Origin: an uncultured Curtobacterium sp.
Lineage (GTDB): Bacteria > Actinomycetota > Actinomycetes > Actinomycetales > Microbacteriaceae
Direction of reading: 5' to 3'
Assembly (NCBI GenBank): GCA_913778205.1
Contig: CAJYUW010000024.1
Span: 155,656-219,655, forward strand
Length of the DNA: 64,000 nucleotides
Below are positions 26,050 to 35,621 of the stretch, piece by piece. Position numbers and translations under genes: made by a program. Numbering within the stretch: the stretch's first letter is position 1; the number at the start of each line of letters is the position of its first letter. The notes under the pieces are model-generated. The model did not search any database, was not told where the DNA came from, and worked only from the letters and a program-made list of their open reading frames with translations.

Positions 26050-26213
26050 CATGACTCCTTCGATGGTGAACTGGTCGCCGTGTTCGGGTCGTCTTCGACA
26101 CACGCGGCGGAAGCTCGTGGTCCGACCATGGTAACCCGGTCCGCCGGGAAACACAGGCGCTCAGCCCGAACCGACACCGTTCGCACAGGCTCGCACGACA
26201 CGCCCGGACCGCA

Positions 26214-26238
26214 CGCCCGCCCCGCACCTCGGCGGGCG
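26214..26238 (-). terminator. Hairpin after sugar transferase gene
   Basis: An 8-bp stem, CGCCCGCC with GGCGGGCG, lies nine bases past the stop of the sugar transferase gene. The stem is short and has no T-run. Confidence 0.5.
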
Positions 26239-26246
26239 GTGGATGG

Positions 26247-27764
26247 TCAGTACGCCCCGCGGGAACGAAGCACCGACGGGATCGTGCGCGCGAGGATGAC
26301 GAGGTCGTGCAGGAAGGACCAGTTCTCGACGTAGTGCAGGTCGAGCCGGACCCCCTCCGCCCAGTCGAGGTCGGAGCGACCACTCACCTGCCAGAGTCCG
26401 GTGATGCCGGGGGTCACGAGCAGACGACGGTCCGCGAAGTCCTCGTAGACGGCGACCTCCCTCGGCAGCGCGGGACGCGGACCGACGAGGCTCATCGACC
26501 CGGTGAGCACGTTCCAGAGCTGCGGGAGCTCATCGAGGGACGTCCGCCGCAGGAACGCGCCGACCCGGGTGACCCGGGGGTCGTCCTTCATCTTGAACAG
26601 TGGGCCGGCCCCCTCGTTGGAACTCTCGAGCGTCGCCATGCGGGCCTCCGCGTCGACGCACATCGTCCGGAACTTGAGGATCGAGAAGTCACGACCGCCC
26701 CGCCCGACCCGGGTCTGGCGGAACAGCACCGGACCGCCGTCGTCGAGTCGGATCGCGAGCGCGATCACCGCGAGCACGGGCGCGAGCACGAGGAGGCCGA
26801 CCCCGGCCCCCACGACGTCGAGCAGACGCTTGCCGAACCGACGGCGGTAGTCCGGGGTCTCGACGTGCATGAGCGGCAGCCCGTCGACCGGTCGCTCGTG
26901 CACCCGACCGGCGGCGATGTCCGCGAGCGGCGACGAGACGACGAGCTCGACCCCGTGTTCCTCGAGCTGCCACCCGAGACGCCGCAGCCGTTCGTGCCCG
27001 CCGGGGACCGCGCCGGCCACGACCACCGCGGAGACCCCACCGGACGCCGCGCGGTCGAGGACCTCGTCGATCCGGCCGACCACGGGGACCCGCTGGGGGC
27101 CGAGGTCGATCGTGGAGCCGACCGCGTCGCAGTCCGTCACGACCCCGGCGACCCGGTAGCCAGCGACGGGGGTGGCCGCGATCCGCCGTCCCACGTAGCG
27201 GACGTCGGCACCGTCGCCGACCAGGAGGACGTCCTGCAGCCGCTCGCCCCGCGCGCGACGGCGGGCGAGCACGGTCCGGACGACCTTGCGCTCGAGGGCG
27301 AGCAGGAGGAGGCCGAGCGGGAAGGCGACGGCCACGTAGCCGCGGGCGATGTCGAGCTGGACCGCGTACGACACGATCGCGACGCAGGCACCGGCGACGA
27401 GGCTCGCGGTCACCAGCCGGCGGTACTCCTCGTTGCCGACCCCGGCGATGCGCGCGTTCCGGGTCCCGAATGAGGCCAGCAGCGCCATCCAGACGAGGAC
27501 GATCACCGGAGCGACGACGAACTCGATCCAGCCGGCTGCCCGCGAACCGACGGGCAGCTCCCCCGGGAACCGCACAGCGTGTGCGGCGGCGAACGCCAGG
27601 CCCAGGACGAGCAGGTCGAGGCCGGCGACCGCGACGGCGAACCCGGCGGGGGCGCCGGCCGGCGCGGTGGAGGCGTGCGGGCGGGCGCCAGGGAGGGTCG
27701 AGCCGGGCAGGGTCGAGCCGGCCAGTGCCGTGCTGGGTCGTGCTGGTCGGACGACGTACGACAT
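26247..27764 (-). CDS. Polyprenyl glycosylphosphotransferase, WcaJ-type
   Basis: This enzyme starts exopolysaccharide repeat-unit synthesis by transferring a sugar phosphate to undecaprenyl phosphate. The 505 residues comprise four or five N-terminal spans (about 40-160), a CoA-binding-like domain (DVLLVGDGADVRYVGRRIAA) and the C-terminal bacterial sugar transferase domain from about 310: a membrane-entering helix (GAGVGLLVLAPVLAVIALAI), VLFRQTRVGRGGRDFSILKFRTM and SLDELPQLWNVLTGSMSLVGPRP. GGAGGT lies eight bases before the ATG. Polymerase, flippase and BY-kinase genes are 20 kb away at 46.8-51.1 kb, and no glycosyltransferases adjoin. Confidence 0.93.
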   Translation of the reverse strand: MSYVVRPARPSTALAGSTLPGSTLPGARPHASTAPAGAPAGFAVAVAGLDLLVLGLAFAAAHAVRFPGELPVGSRAAGWIEFVVAPVIVLVWMALLASFGTRNARIAGVGNEEYRRLVTASLVAGACVAIVSYAVQLDIARGYVAVAFPLGLLLLALERKVVRTVLARRRARGERLQDVLLVGDGADVRYVGRRIAATPVAGYRVAGVVTDCDAVGSTIDLGPQRVPVVGRIDEVLDRAASGGVSAVVVAGAVPGGHERLRRLGWQLEEHGVELVVSSPLADIAAGRVHERPVDGLPLMHVETPDYRRRFGKRLLDVVGAGVGLLVLAPVLAVIALAIRLDDGGPVLFRQTRVGRGGRDFSILKFRTMCVDAEARMATLESSNEGAGPLFKMKDDPRVTRVGAFLRRTSLDELPQLWNVLTGSMSLVGPRPALPREVAVYEDFADRRLLVTPGITGLWQVSGRSDLDWAEGVRLDLHYVENWSFLHDLVILARTIPSVLRSRGAY

Positions 27765-27855
27765 CGCGGTACCTCCGGTCGGCTGCCGGTCCGACGGGAC
27801 GTCGACCGGGTGCCGCAGGCAGCGCCGTCATCGGCTGACCGAGCAGCACCCGATC

Positions 27856-27885
27856 AGAATATCACCGTGATGTTCTGGACATCAA
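27856..27885 (-). promoter_or_regulatory. Promoter of sugar transferase gene
   Basis: -35 TTGATG at 27885-27880, an 18-bp spacer, and extended -10 TGA-TATTCT ending at 27856. The spacer and -10 also form an inverted repeat, AGAACATCA-N3-TGATATTCT. The -35 overlaps the stop of the upstream mannosidase gene. Confidence 0.65.
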
Positions 27886-30590
27886 GCACGGAGTACGGCG
27901 TCGAGCGACCACAGGACGGGCGCCTCGAGCAGCGCGGCCGCGTCGGACGGATCCACCCCGCGCACTCGGAACACCGCCCGTTCCCCGGGCAGGAGCGTCA
28001 CGAACCCCCGGTCGACGACGCCCGCGCCGGCGACCCGGTCGGGCTGCACCAGGAGGTCACGGACCACCGTCGACGCCTCGACGACCACCCGGACCGTCTC
28101 GCCGTCCACCTCGGTGGTCGCGGCGAACCGGGCGGGTTCCCACCGCATCTCACGATCGGGGGACGGCGTCCACACGGCGCGTCGCTCCCCGAGGTCCGCC
28201 ACGACGAGCTCGTTCCGCGGGTCGTCGACGACACCGACAGACTCGGGCAGGGCGACCACGGCGACGCCGGCGGAGAGGTGCACGGGGAGCGTCACCTCCG
28301 CCAGGACCGCACCGGCGAGCGTGATCCGTCGGACGCGGACGACCCCGTCGTCGCCGGACCGTGTCGACCGGACCGCGACCTCGACGGGCGACGAACCGAA
28401 CGCTCCGGGCGACACCCCGAGCGAGACGCCACCCGACCCGAGCGACAGCGTGTCCGCGGTCTCGCCCAGCTCAGCCGACTCGCCGGCCGCAGCCGACGGG
28501 TCGTGGTGATCCGTGCCTCCAGGCCGGTCCACGGGGACCGACGCCGCCGGTCCCGCGACGCTCGAGACGGGTCGGATCGTCAGGAGCACGTCGTCGTAGA
28601 GCCGGCGGAGTTCGTGCGCGAGCGGCTTCAACCGACCGGCGGAGTCGACCGCCGACCACGAGGCGACCGGCCAGAGGTCGTTGAGCTGCCACAGCACGAC
28701 GCCGGTGTTGCGCGGCCAGTGCGTGCGCCAGTGCTCGACGCCGGTCGCGACCGCCCGCGTCTGTTGCAGCTGCGTCAGGTAGTGCCACGCGTCGAACGCG
28801 GCCGGGTCGACGGCGCCGAAGCGCGGCGCGATGCCCCTGGCCAGCTTGCCGGCGCCGTCCTCGGCCTTCTGGTGGTGGAGGACGCCCGGCGAGTCCGCTC
28901 GCAGCGGCTCGTCCGTCACCGCCTCGCGTAGGGTCCGCCACGCCGGCGGCGCCTGCCAGCCGAACTCGGACACGAACCGCGGCACCGATGCGCGGTACGC
29001 GCTGTCGGGCAGGCGGTTCCAGGCCTCCCACGAGTGGTGCGTCTCGTGGTCGACGTCGTTCGCGGGCAGGTGCTCGTCACCCGACCACGGCGACCCGACC
29101 GTGTAGAACCGCGTCGGGTCGACCGCGTCCACGATCGTCGGCAGCAGGTCGAGGTAGTAGTCGAGGCCCCACCCGCGGTCCCCCAGCGTCGCCGCCCACC
29201 CGTCGACGTCGTGCAGCCAGACGTTCTCGTTGTTGCCGTTCCAGACCACGAGCGAGGGGTGGCGCGACAGCCGGGCGACGTTGTCCCGCGCCTCGGCGAT
29301 GACCTCGCTCCGGATCGGCTCCGTCTCCGGGTAGGCGGAGCACGCGAACGCGAAGTCCTGCCACACGAGCAACCCGAGTTCATCGCAGACCTCGTAGAAG
29401 TCGCGCGACTCGTACACGCCGCCGCCCCAGACCCGGACGAGGTTGACACGGAGGGCGGCCGCGGTCCGGAGGCGCTCCTCGACACGGTCCCGCGTCACCC
29501 GCGACACGATGACGTCGTCCGGGATCCAGTTCACGCCGCGGACGTCGATGAGCGTGCCGTTGACGTACACCCCGAACGGCTTGCCGATCGTGTCGGACGC
29601 CGTGTCGATCCGCGTCGAACGGAAGCCGGTCCGGAACACGTCGCGGTCGAGGACCTCGCCCTCGACGGTCTGCAGCTCGACGGTCACCTCGTAGAGCGGC
29701 TGCTCGCCGTACCCGCGCGGCCACCACCGCTGTGCGTCCGGCACCCGGACGGTCACGACCGTCTCGTCGTCCTTCGGGGTCAGCTGCGCGCGCGAGCGCT
29801 GACGCGTCGTGCCGCCGTCCGCGTCCGGGCCGCTGACCGTGACGACGAGCACGAGGTCGTCGTCCTCGCCGTCCTGGTCGAGGTCGGCGGTGCTCGTCCC
29901 GCTCGCGGACGGACCAGACCGCTCGACCGAGACGTGCGCGTCGAGGACGCCCTCGCCGGCCTCGACGTCCACCAGCGGACGGACCTCACGGAGTCGCGCC
30001 GTCGACCACCGTTCGATCGCGACCGGTCGCCACGGCCCGCTCGTCACCGCGGTCAGACCCCAGTCCCACCCGAAGTTCGACGCCATCTTCCGCACGTACG
30101 GGAACGGCTCGTCGTAGGGCCCGGGCATGTTGCCCGCCCGCGCCGCGACCCGTCCCGCCTCGCGGTAGGGCGACTCGAACAGGAGCTCGAGCTCGCGCTC
30201 GGTCCTGGTGTTCGACCCGCCGGTCGCGTCCCGGAGGTCGAACCGGTACCGACGGTGCATGTTGCGCGTCGTCCCGACCGTGACCCCGTCGACCGTGATC
30301 GTGCTCACCGTGTCGAGTCCGTCGCACACGAGGTCGACCCGCTCGTGCCCCCGCGGGTCGACGTCCACCGTCCGCCGGTACGCCCAGTCCGACCGGCCGA
30401 CCCACTTGCCGGCGGCTTCGTTGCGGTCGAACGTCGGGTCGGCGAGCAGACCTTCGCGTTCGAGGTCGGTGTGCACCTGACCCGGCACCGTCGCCGGGAT
30501 CGGACGGCCCGCGACACCGTCAGGGGCGCCGGTGCCGCCTGCCATCGTCACGGTCCAGTCGTCGCGGAGTTCCTCGCGGTCGAGGGTCAT
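27882..30590 (-). CDS. GH2 beta-mannosidase
   Basis: This 902-residue glycosidase probably removes terminal beta-mannose from manno-oligosaccharides or N-glycans. The sugar-binding N-domain has TVPGQVHTDLEREGLLADPTF and SNFGWDWGLTAVTSGPWRPV. The catalytic barrel has RVNLVRVWGGGVYESRDFYEVCDELGLLVWQDF, acid/base glutamate in VVWNGNNEN and nucleophile glutamate in FVSEFGWQ, all typical of family 2 beta-mannosidases. It has no signal peptide, so it acts in the cytoplasm. An Asp-rich insert lies near residue 235 (DLDQDGEDDD). It stands alone upstream of the sugar transferase gene. Confidence 0.93.
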   Translation of the reverse strand: MTLDREELRDDWTVTMAGGTGAPDGVAGRPIPATVPGQVHTDLEREGLLADPTFDRNEAAGKWVGRSDWAYRRTVDVDPRGHERVDLVCDGLDTVSTITVDGVTVGTTRNMHRRYRFDLRDATGGSNTRTERELELLFESPYREAGRVAARAGNMPGPYDEPFPYVRKMASNFGWDWGLTAVTSGPWRPVAIERWSTARLREVRPLVDVEAGEGVLDAHVSVERSGPSASGTSTADLDQDGEDDDLVLVVTVSGPDADGGTTRQRSRAQLTPKDDETVVTVRVPDAQRWWPRGYGEQPLYEVTVELQTVEGEVLDRDVFRTGFRSTRIDTASDTIGKPFGVYVNGTLIDVRGVNWIPDDVIVSRVTRDRVEERLRTAAALRVNLVRVWGGGVYESRDFYEVCDELGLLVWQDFAFACSAYPETEPIRSEVIAEARDNVARLSRHPSLVVWNGNNENVWLHDVDGWAATLGDRGWGLDYYLDLLPTIVDAVDPTRFYTVGSPWSGDEHLPANDVDHETHHSWEAWNRLPDSAYRASVPRFVSEFGWQAPPAWRTLREAVTDEPLRADSPGVLHHQKAEDGAGKLARGIAPRFGAVDPAAFDAWHYLTQLQQTRAVATGVEHWRTHWPRNTGVVLWQLNDLWPVASWSAVDSAGRLKPLAHELRRLYDDVLLTIRPVSSVAGPAASVPVDRPGGTDHHDPSAAAGESAELGETADTLSLGSGGVSLGVSPGAFGSSPVEVAVRSTRSGDDGVVRVRRITLAGAVLAEVTLPVHLSAGVAVVALPESVGVVDDPRNELVVADLGERRAVWTPSPDREMRWEPARFAATTEVDGETVRVVVEASTVVRDLLVQPDRVAGAGVVDRGFVTLLPGERAVFRVRGVDPSDAAALLEAPVLWSLDAVLRA

Positions 30591-30806
30591 GCGGGTCCTT
30601 CTCTGGGCGGGCGGGACCGGTGGTCCGCTCGGGCGGGACGCCGGCCGCGTGTCCGCCAGGCTGCCGGGGACCGGCCTGGAGGCACGACACCGGTCAGCCG
30701 GGCATCGTCACGTCGCGCGCGCGACGGCCTGGGCGATCGCGCGAGGGGGTGTGCCGCGATGCTAGTACGCGGAGCTTGCACGGCCGTGGGTGGCAGGCTG
30801 GGGAAC

Positions 30807-31214
30807 GTGATCACAGTTGCTCTCGCCGCGGCCCTCCGCGACGCCGGACTCCGCTGGCACCCATCGACCGGGGACCGCTTCGTCATCGACAAGCCGGGGG
30901 TCGACGACGACGTCTACACGGTCTCGGAGATGACGGTCGAACGCCACGACTACCCGACGGGCACGGTCCTCGGGTTCAACGGGACCACGGAGTGGGCACT
31001 CGACTCGGTCGAGGCGACCGAGTCGCTGTGGCTCCCCCGGGAGGACCAACTCCGCACGTTGCTCGGTGCTGCGTTCACATCGCTCGATCGTTCCGACGTC
31101 GGCTTGACCGTCACCGCCGTGGTCGCCGGCGAACGACAGACGTTCGACGCTCCCGATGCGGCGGACGCCTACGGGTCGGCGTTGCTCGCGTACATCCGGT
31201 CCGCGCTGGACTGA
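30807..31214 (+). CDS. Conserved hypothetical protein, 135 aa
   Basis: This is a small soluble acidic protein with no signal peptide or membrane span. It opens ITVALAAALRDAGLRWHPSTGDRFVID and has a central GTVLGFNGTTEWALDSVEA and the helix LPREDQLRTLLGAAF. It looks like a single compact alpha/beta domain of a kind I have seen annotated only loosely in Microbacteriaceae; I assign no function. The GTG at 30807 is chosen because the folded pattern starts there; an in-frame ATG at 30759 would add 16 residues. A strong bidirectional terminator follows. Confidence 0.7.
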   Translation: MITVALAAALRDAGLRWHPSTGDRFVIDKPGVDDDVYTVSEMTVERHDYPTGTVLGFNGTTEWALDSVEATESLWLPREDQLRTLLGAAFTSLDRSDVGLTVTAVVAGERQTFDAPDAADAYGSALLAYIRSALD

Positions 31215-31216
31215 CA

Positions 31217-31256
31217 GGACCACCCCTGCGCCCCGGTGTGGGCGCAGGGGTGGTCC
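31217..31256. terminator. Bidirectional terminator
   Basis: A 17-bp perfect stem (31217-31233 with 31240-31256) closes a CGGTGT loop between the convergent 135-aa gene and the large adhesin gene. Confidence 0.85.
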
Positions 31257-31279
31257 CTGCAGATCAGGTCGTGCCTGGG

Positions 31280-34200
31280 TCACGCACGGTGGCGTCCGTC
31301 CCGCTCCCGCTCGGTGCGGCGCCGACGGCTCCAGAGCAGGAGCAGGAGCCCCGTCAGGAGACCGACGATGCTGGCCGGGACGGCGACCTGGACGATCTCG
31401 GTCCCGGTGAACGCCAGCTCGATCGGCGCCGGCTCGGCGGCGACGGTGGTGCGGACCTCGGTGGAGAACACCCACACCGGCTTGCGTAGCTGCTGCAGCT
31501 TCTGCTCGCCCGTCTGCTCGGCGGCGGTCGGCTCGACCGCCGTCGACGTGACGGTCGCCTCCGGCGCTTCGATCTGCCCGGTGCTGGCCTTGCCCGGTTC
31601 CTCGACGGAGTCACCGTCCGTCCGGGAGACCTGGCCCTTGACCTGCCCGACGAGCACGACCTCGCCGGCCTCGGCCTCGGCGTCCGTGACCGTGTGCGCG
31701 ACCGAGGTGGTCGCCGTCGTCACCGCACCGGGCTGCAGGTCCGTCTGCTCCGGGTCGATCACGGGCATGCCGTCCGCCTGCTGGAGCGCGGACACCGCGA
31801 GGTTCCCGGTGTTCGCGACGGAGTAGCGCACCCAGACCTGGTCGCCCGGACGCAACGCGCGCTCCTCGTCGAGGACGACCATCGCGCCACTGCTGTCGGT
31901 GACCATCGGCTCGGCGGTGACGTCGAGCACGCTCTTCGCGGTGAGCCCGACCCTCGCCTCGTCTCGCCCGTTGACGGTCTCCCCGCCGGGCCCGGTCGCG
32001 TCGAGCACCGCAGCGATCGTGACCGTGCCACGGTCGATGTCGGCCTGCGTCAGGACGTGGTCCGGCACCGTGCACTCGAGTTCCGCCCCCGGGCCGAAGC
32101 CGTCCGGCGCGCAGGCGACCGGGAGGTCGGCGAGTTCCACGATCTCCGCGGACGTGCTCGCGAGCGTCACGTTCCCCGTGTTCCGCGCCGAGACGGAGAC
32201 CTCGACGTGGTCGCCGGCCTGCGGCACCTCGTGCTCCGACGCCGCCAGGTGCGCCACCACGGTCACGTCCACCTCCGGGACACGGACGATCTCCGTTCCG
32301 GCTGTCGCGGTGGCGCGCACCACCTGACCGTTCGAGCCCGTCGCCACGGCGGTGATGTCGAACTCGACCCCGCCGGCGTCGATGTCGCCCTGCGTCAGCT
32401 CGTACCCGGACAGGATGCACTCCGTGCTCCCGCCCGGAGCGATCGACGCCCCGTCGCAGGTCACGGTGATCCCGTCACGGTCGCGGACCTCACCGGAGAC
32501 GTTCCGCACCGTCACGTTGCCGGTGTTCTCGACAAGCAACCGGCCCGAGACGGAGTCGCCTGCAACGGTCATGCCGTGGTCGGTCTCGTCGAGTCCGACG
32601 GAAGCGGAGGTGGTGATCGACGGTGCGCGGACGATCGACAGCGTCGTGTCGGCGACCGCCTCAACCCGCTCCCGGTTCGAACCCGTCCCCGCAGCCTGCA
32701 CCTCGAACAGGACCTCGCCGCGATCGACGTCCGCCTGGGTCAGCGCGTAGCGCGACACCTCGCACTCGACCGACTCGCCGGGTGCGAGCTCGTCCACGGG
32801 GCAGTCCACCTCGAGCCGCTCACGGTCGGTGACCTCCCCGCGTACGCCGGTGACCGTCACGTTGCCGGTGTTCCGGACGGTCATGGTGACCGTCGCGGTG
32901 TCGCCGGCCAACGGGACCTCGTGGTCGTTCGCGTCGAGAACACTGGTCGCGCTCGCCGCGATCGCCGGTGCCCGCACCAGCTCGACCGTTGCCTCGTCCG
33001 TCGCGGACGCGGTCCGTCCCCCGGGGGCGGCAGCGGTGACCGTCACCCCGAACGAGACCGCACCGGAGTCGACGTCCTCCTGCGTCAGCGTGTGGTCGGC
33101 GACGGCGCACGAGGTGTCGGCCCCCGGCGCGAGCACGTTCTCAGCGCACTCGACGTCCAGGTCGCGGCCGTCGACCTGGACGGTGACGTCGCGCAGGGTC
33201 ACGTTGCCGGAGTTCCGGACAGCCACCTCGAGTGCGACCGCGTCACCGGCTTCCGGCGCGTCCGCCGAGTCCTTCAGCCCTGCCGATGCGACCGCGACGA
33301 TCCCGTGCTGGCGATCCACGGTCACCGACGCCGAATCGGCACCGGCGACTGCATCGCCCTTCGGGCCGGTCGCCGTCACCGCGGCGTCGAACTCGACCTG
33401 ACCGCTGTCGATGTCGCCCTGGGTGAGGACGTACGACGGCAGCGTGCACTCGATGCTCGCACCGGGCGCCAACGGACCGGTCGGACACTCCGCCACGAGG
33501 TCCTCGTGCTCGGCGATCGTGCCCGCGACGTCCGTCAGCGTGACGTTGCCGGTGTTGCGGACGGAGAGCGCCAGCGCGACCTCGTCGCCGACGACCGGGG
33601 CCTTGCCAGCCGTGTCCAGGGTGGGGGTGAGCGTGACGCCGACCGCCGGAGCCTGCGTCACGGTCTCCTGGGACGTCCTGGCCGCGCTGGTGACGGCGGC
33701 GCCGGACGCGTCGGTCGCCGCGAGTTCGGCCGCGAAGGCGATCGAGCCTCGGTCGACGTCCTCCTGCGTGACCGAGTACGCCCCGTCCACGGCGCAGTCG
33801 ATCGAAGCGCCCGGAGCGAGGGTCGGGGCGTCGCACCGGACGGTCATCTCGGGGCGTCCGTCGATCGTGACGGCGAGGTCCTTGATGGACACGTTGCCCG
33901 AGTTCGTGACCCGCGCCCGCAGTCCGACGGTGTCCCCGACTCCCGGTGCCTCCGTCGTGACCGGCGCGATCGACAGCTCCGCTGCCGAGGCGACCGGTGT
34001 CGTCGACACCGAGGCACTCGCGTCGGCCCGGACCGTGGCGCCGAGGCGAGAGGTCGCGGTCACCTCGACCTCGTCCGTGATCGAGCCCGCGTCCACGTCC
34101 GACTGGGTCACCGTCCGGGCGTCGGTTGCGCACTCGACACTCTCGCCTGGAGCGAGCTCGGTCGTCTCGCACGGAACGTCGCCGTCAGTCCCGCTGATGT

Positions 34201-35497
34201 CCAGATCCCGGACGAGCACGTTGCCGCGGTTGGTGACGGTGGTGACGAAGCTGACCTGCTCGCCGAGGTCCGCGGTCGCGTCGCCGTTGCCGCCGGTCAA
34301 GACCGCGCGCTCGTCGACGTCGAGGGCGTTCTGCTCCGGCGCGAAGGTGATGCTGGCCGCGGCCGGCAGGTCGAGTCCGACGGCATCCGAGACGTCGGAA
34401 CCGTCGATCGTGTACGTCCCGGGGGTCGTCGCCGTGACGTCGAACGAGACGGTGCAGTCCTCGGCGTCGATGGCGAGGTCGCCACGCACGGAGACGTCCG
34501 AACCACCGGCCTCGATCGAGGTCTCCGGGTTCGCACAGGTGCTGGTGACGGAGGGCGACTCCGCCACCGTGAGCCCGTCGGGGAGGCGCTCCGAGAACGA
34601 CCAACCCGGCTTCGACCCGTGCTCCGAGGTGTTGACGACCCGCACGGTCATCCGGGCCGTGTCACCGACGATCGGCTCGCCGCTGAACTCGTTCGCGAGC
34701 GTGGGGGTCGAGTCGACGATCGTCACCCGGTCGATCGCCGCGTCGTTCCCGCTCGACGACGACTGGGCGTTCCGGAGGCGCCACCGCAGCGACTCGCCAG
34801 AGAAGAGGATGCCGCCGCTGGAGACGTACTCGCCGGCCTTGAAGCTCTGACCGCCCGCTGTGTAGGTCTGGGAACGACTGTCCGTGCAGGGGTTCAGCGC
34901 GCGGTCCGACACCGGACGCTCGGCATCACCGTCGACGAGGAGGAAGTCCAGGAGCGGGTGCGCGAATCCCACGCAGGCGCCAGCGGCGGCGCTCACGCCG
35001 AACGACACGAAGCGACCGCGGGCACCGAGGGAGAAGTCCTGCAGCGACTCGATCTGCACCGCGTTGGCAGGCAGGTCACGCGACGAGGTCCAAGCACTCA
35101 CGACGTGGTTCGTCCGCGGATCTTCGTCCGTGACCTGACCGAGCACGTCACCGAGCGCCTTGAGCTTGTCGTTGCTGTCACAAGCGGCCACGTTCGAGCT
35201 GTCCGCACTGATGACGATGCCGTTGCACTGTGAGGCGTCGATCCAGCGAGGGTCGGCAGTGTAGGTCGTTCCATCCGCGCCGACGTACTGGTCGAGCATG
35301 ATCGGCGTCGTCGCGACGCCGTTCTCGAAGTCCTCAACGAACAGCACCTCGGGCGCTCGACCGGCGGGCTCGATGGCCCCGTCGCGCCCTGGTACGGCCG
35401 GGGCCGCGGCGGCCGTCGGCGAGAACGAGACGCCGAGAGCGGCGACGAGCCCCGCGGCTGTGACTGAGAGCGCGGATCTGCGACTTGTTGCGCGCAC
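31280..35497 (-). CDS. Large cell-wall adhesin with DUF7507 repeats
   Basis: This 1405-residue surface protein has a signal peptide (about residues 1-32, ending TAAAAP). An N-terminal globular domain of about 250 residues (DNDKL, GACVGFAHPLLDFL) follows. Then come eight repeats of about 115 residues, each with NTGNVT, a C...LAPGxSxxC pair and TQxDxDxG; the last is degenerate. This is the DUF7507/DUF11 stalk pattern with an internal disulfide per unit. Near the C-terminus LAFTG (about 1361-1365), a hydrophobic helix and an Arg cluster form a sortase signal of the LAxTG type. GGAGG lies six bases before the GTG start. A long wall-anchored adhesin is likely. Confidence 0.9.
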   Translation of the reverse strand: MRATSRRSALSVTAAGLVAALGVSFSPTAAAAPAVPGRDGAIEPAGRAPEVLFVEDFENGVATTPIMLDQYVGADGTTYTADPRWIDASQCNGIVISADSSNVAACDSNDKLKALGDVLGQVTDEDPRTNHVVSAWTSSRDLPANAVQIESLQDFSLGARGRFVSFGVSAAAGACVGFAHPLLDFLLVDGDAERPVSDRALNPCTDSRSQTYTAGGQSFKAGEYVSSGGILFSGESLRWRLRNAQSSSSGNDAAIDRVTIVDSTPTLANEFSGEPIVGDTARMTVRVVNTSEHGSKPGWSFSERLPDGLTVAESPSVTSTCANPETSIEAGGSDVSVRGDLAIDAEDCTVSFDVTATTPGTYTIDGSDVSDAVGLDLPAAASITFAPEQNALDVDERAVLTGGNGDATADLGEQVSFVTTVTNRGNVLVRDLDISGTDGDVPCETTELAPGESVECATDARTVTQSDVDAGSITDEVEVTATSRLGATVRADASASVSTTPVASAAELSIAPVTTEAPGVGDTVGLRARVTNSGNVSIKDLAVTIDGRPEMTVRCDAPTLAPGASIDCAVDGAYSVTQEDVDRGSIAFAAELAATDASGAAVTSAARTSQETVTQAPAVGVTLTPTLDTAGKAPVVGDEVALALSVRNTGNVTLTDVAGTIAEHEDLVAECPTGPLAPGASIECTLPSYVLTQGDIDSGQVEFDAAVTATGPKGDAVAGADSASVTVDRQHGIVAVASAGLKDSADAPEAGDAVALEVAVRNSGNVTLRDVTVQVDGRDLDVECAENVLAPGADTSCAVADHTLTQEDVDSGAVSFGVTVTAAAPGGRTASATDEATVELVRAPAIAASATSVLDANDHEVPLAGDTATVTMTVRNTGNVTVTGVRGEVTDRERLEVDCPVDELAPGESVECEVSRYALTQADVDRGEVLFEVQAAGTGSNRERVEAVADTTLSIVRAPSITTSASVGLDETDHGMTVAGDSVSGRLLVENTGNVTVRNVSGEVRDRDGITVTCDGASIAPGGSTECILSGYELTQGDIDAGGVEFDITAVATGSNGQVVRATATAGTEIVRVPEVDVTVVAHLAASEHEVPQAGDHVEVSVSARNTGNVTLASTSAEIVELADLPVACAPDGFGPGAELECTVPDHVLTQADIDRGTVTIAAVLDATGPGGETVNGRDEARVGLTAKSVLDVTAEPMVTDSSGAMVVLDEERALRPGDQVWVRYSVANTGNLAVSALQQADGMPVIDPEQTDLQPGAVTTATTSVAHTVTDAEAEAGEVVLVGQVKGQVSRTDGDSVEEPGKASTGQIEAPEATVTSTAVEPTAAEQTGEQKLQQLRKPVWVFSTEVRTTVAAEPAPIELAFTGTEIVQVAVPASIVGLLTGLLLLLWSRRRRTERERDGRHRA

Positions 35498-35524
35498 GGA
35501 GACCTCCTGTGATCATCGGGTCTT

Positions 35525-35547
35525 CAGTATTTCACATACGAATACTG
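35525..35547 (-). promoter_or_regulatory. AT-rich inverted repeat upstream of adhesin
   Basis: CAGTATT-N9-AATACTG is a perfect 7-bp inverted repeat in an AT-rich island 28-50 nt upstream of the adhesin start. An extended -10-like TGAAATACT (35534-35526) lies within it. A repressor site over the promoter is plausible. Confidence 0.45.
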
Positions 35548-35621
35548 GGTGCAAGGCTCTACGTCACGGAGACTGGGAAACGCCGGAATGACCGCCGGTC
35601 CGGTTTTGGTTGCATGGCGAC

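Noticed and set aside
26689..27849. 386-codon minus frame overlapping the sugar transferase gene
   Set aside because: It is an alternative frame of the transferase gene with Arg/Gly-rich low-complexity translation.
30759..30806. Upstream ATG for the 135-residue protein
   Set aside because: The added 16 residues do not extend the folded pattern and there is no better ribosome site than at the GTG 30807, though this start cannot be fully excluded.
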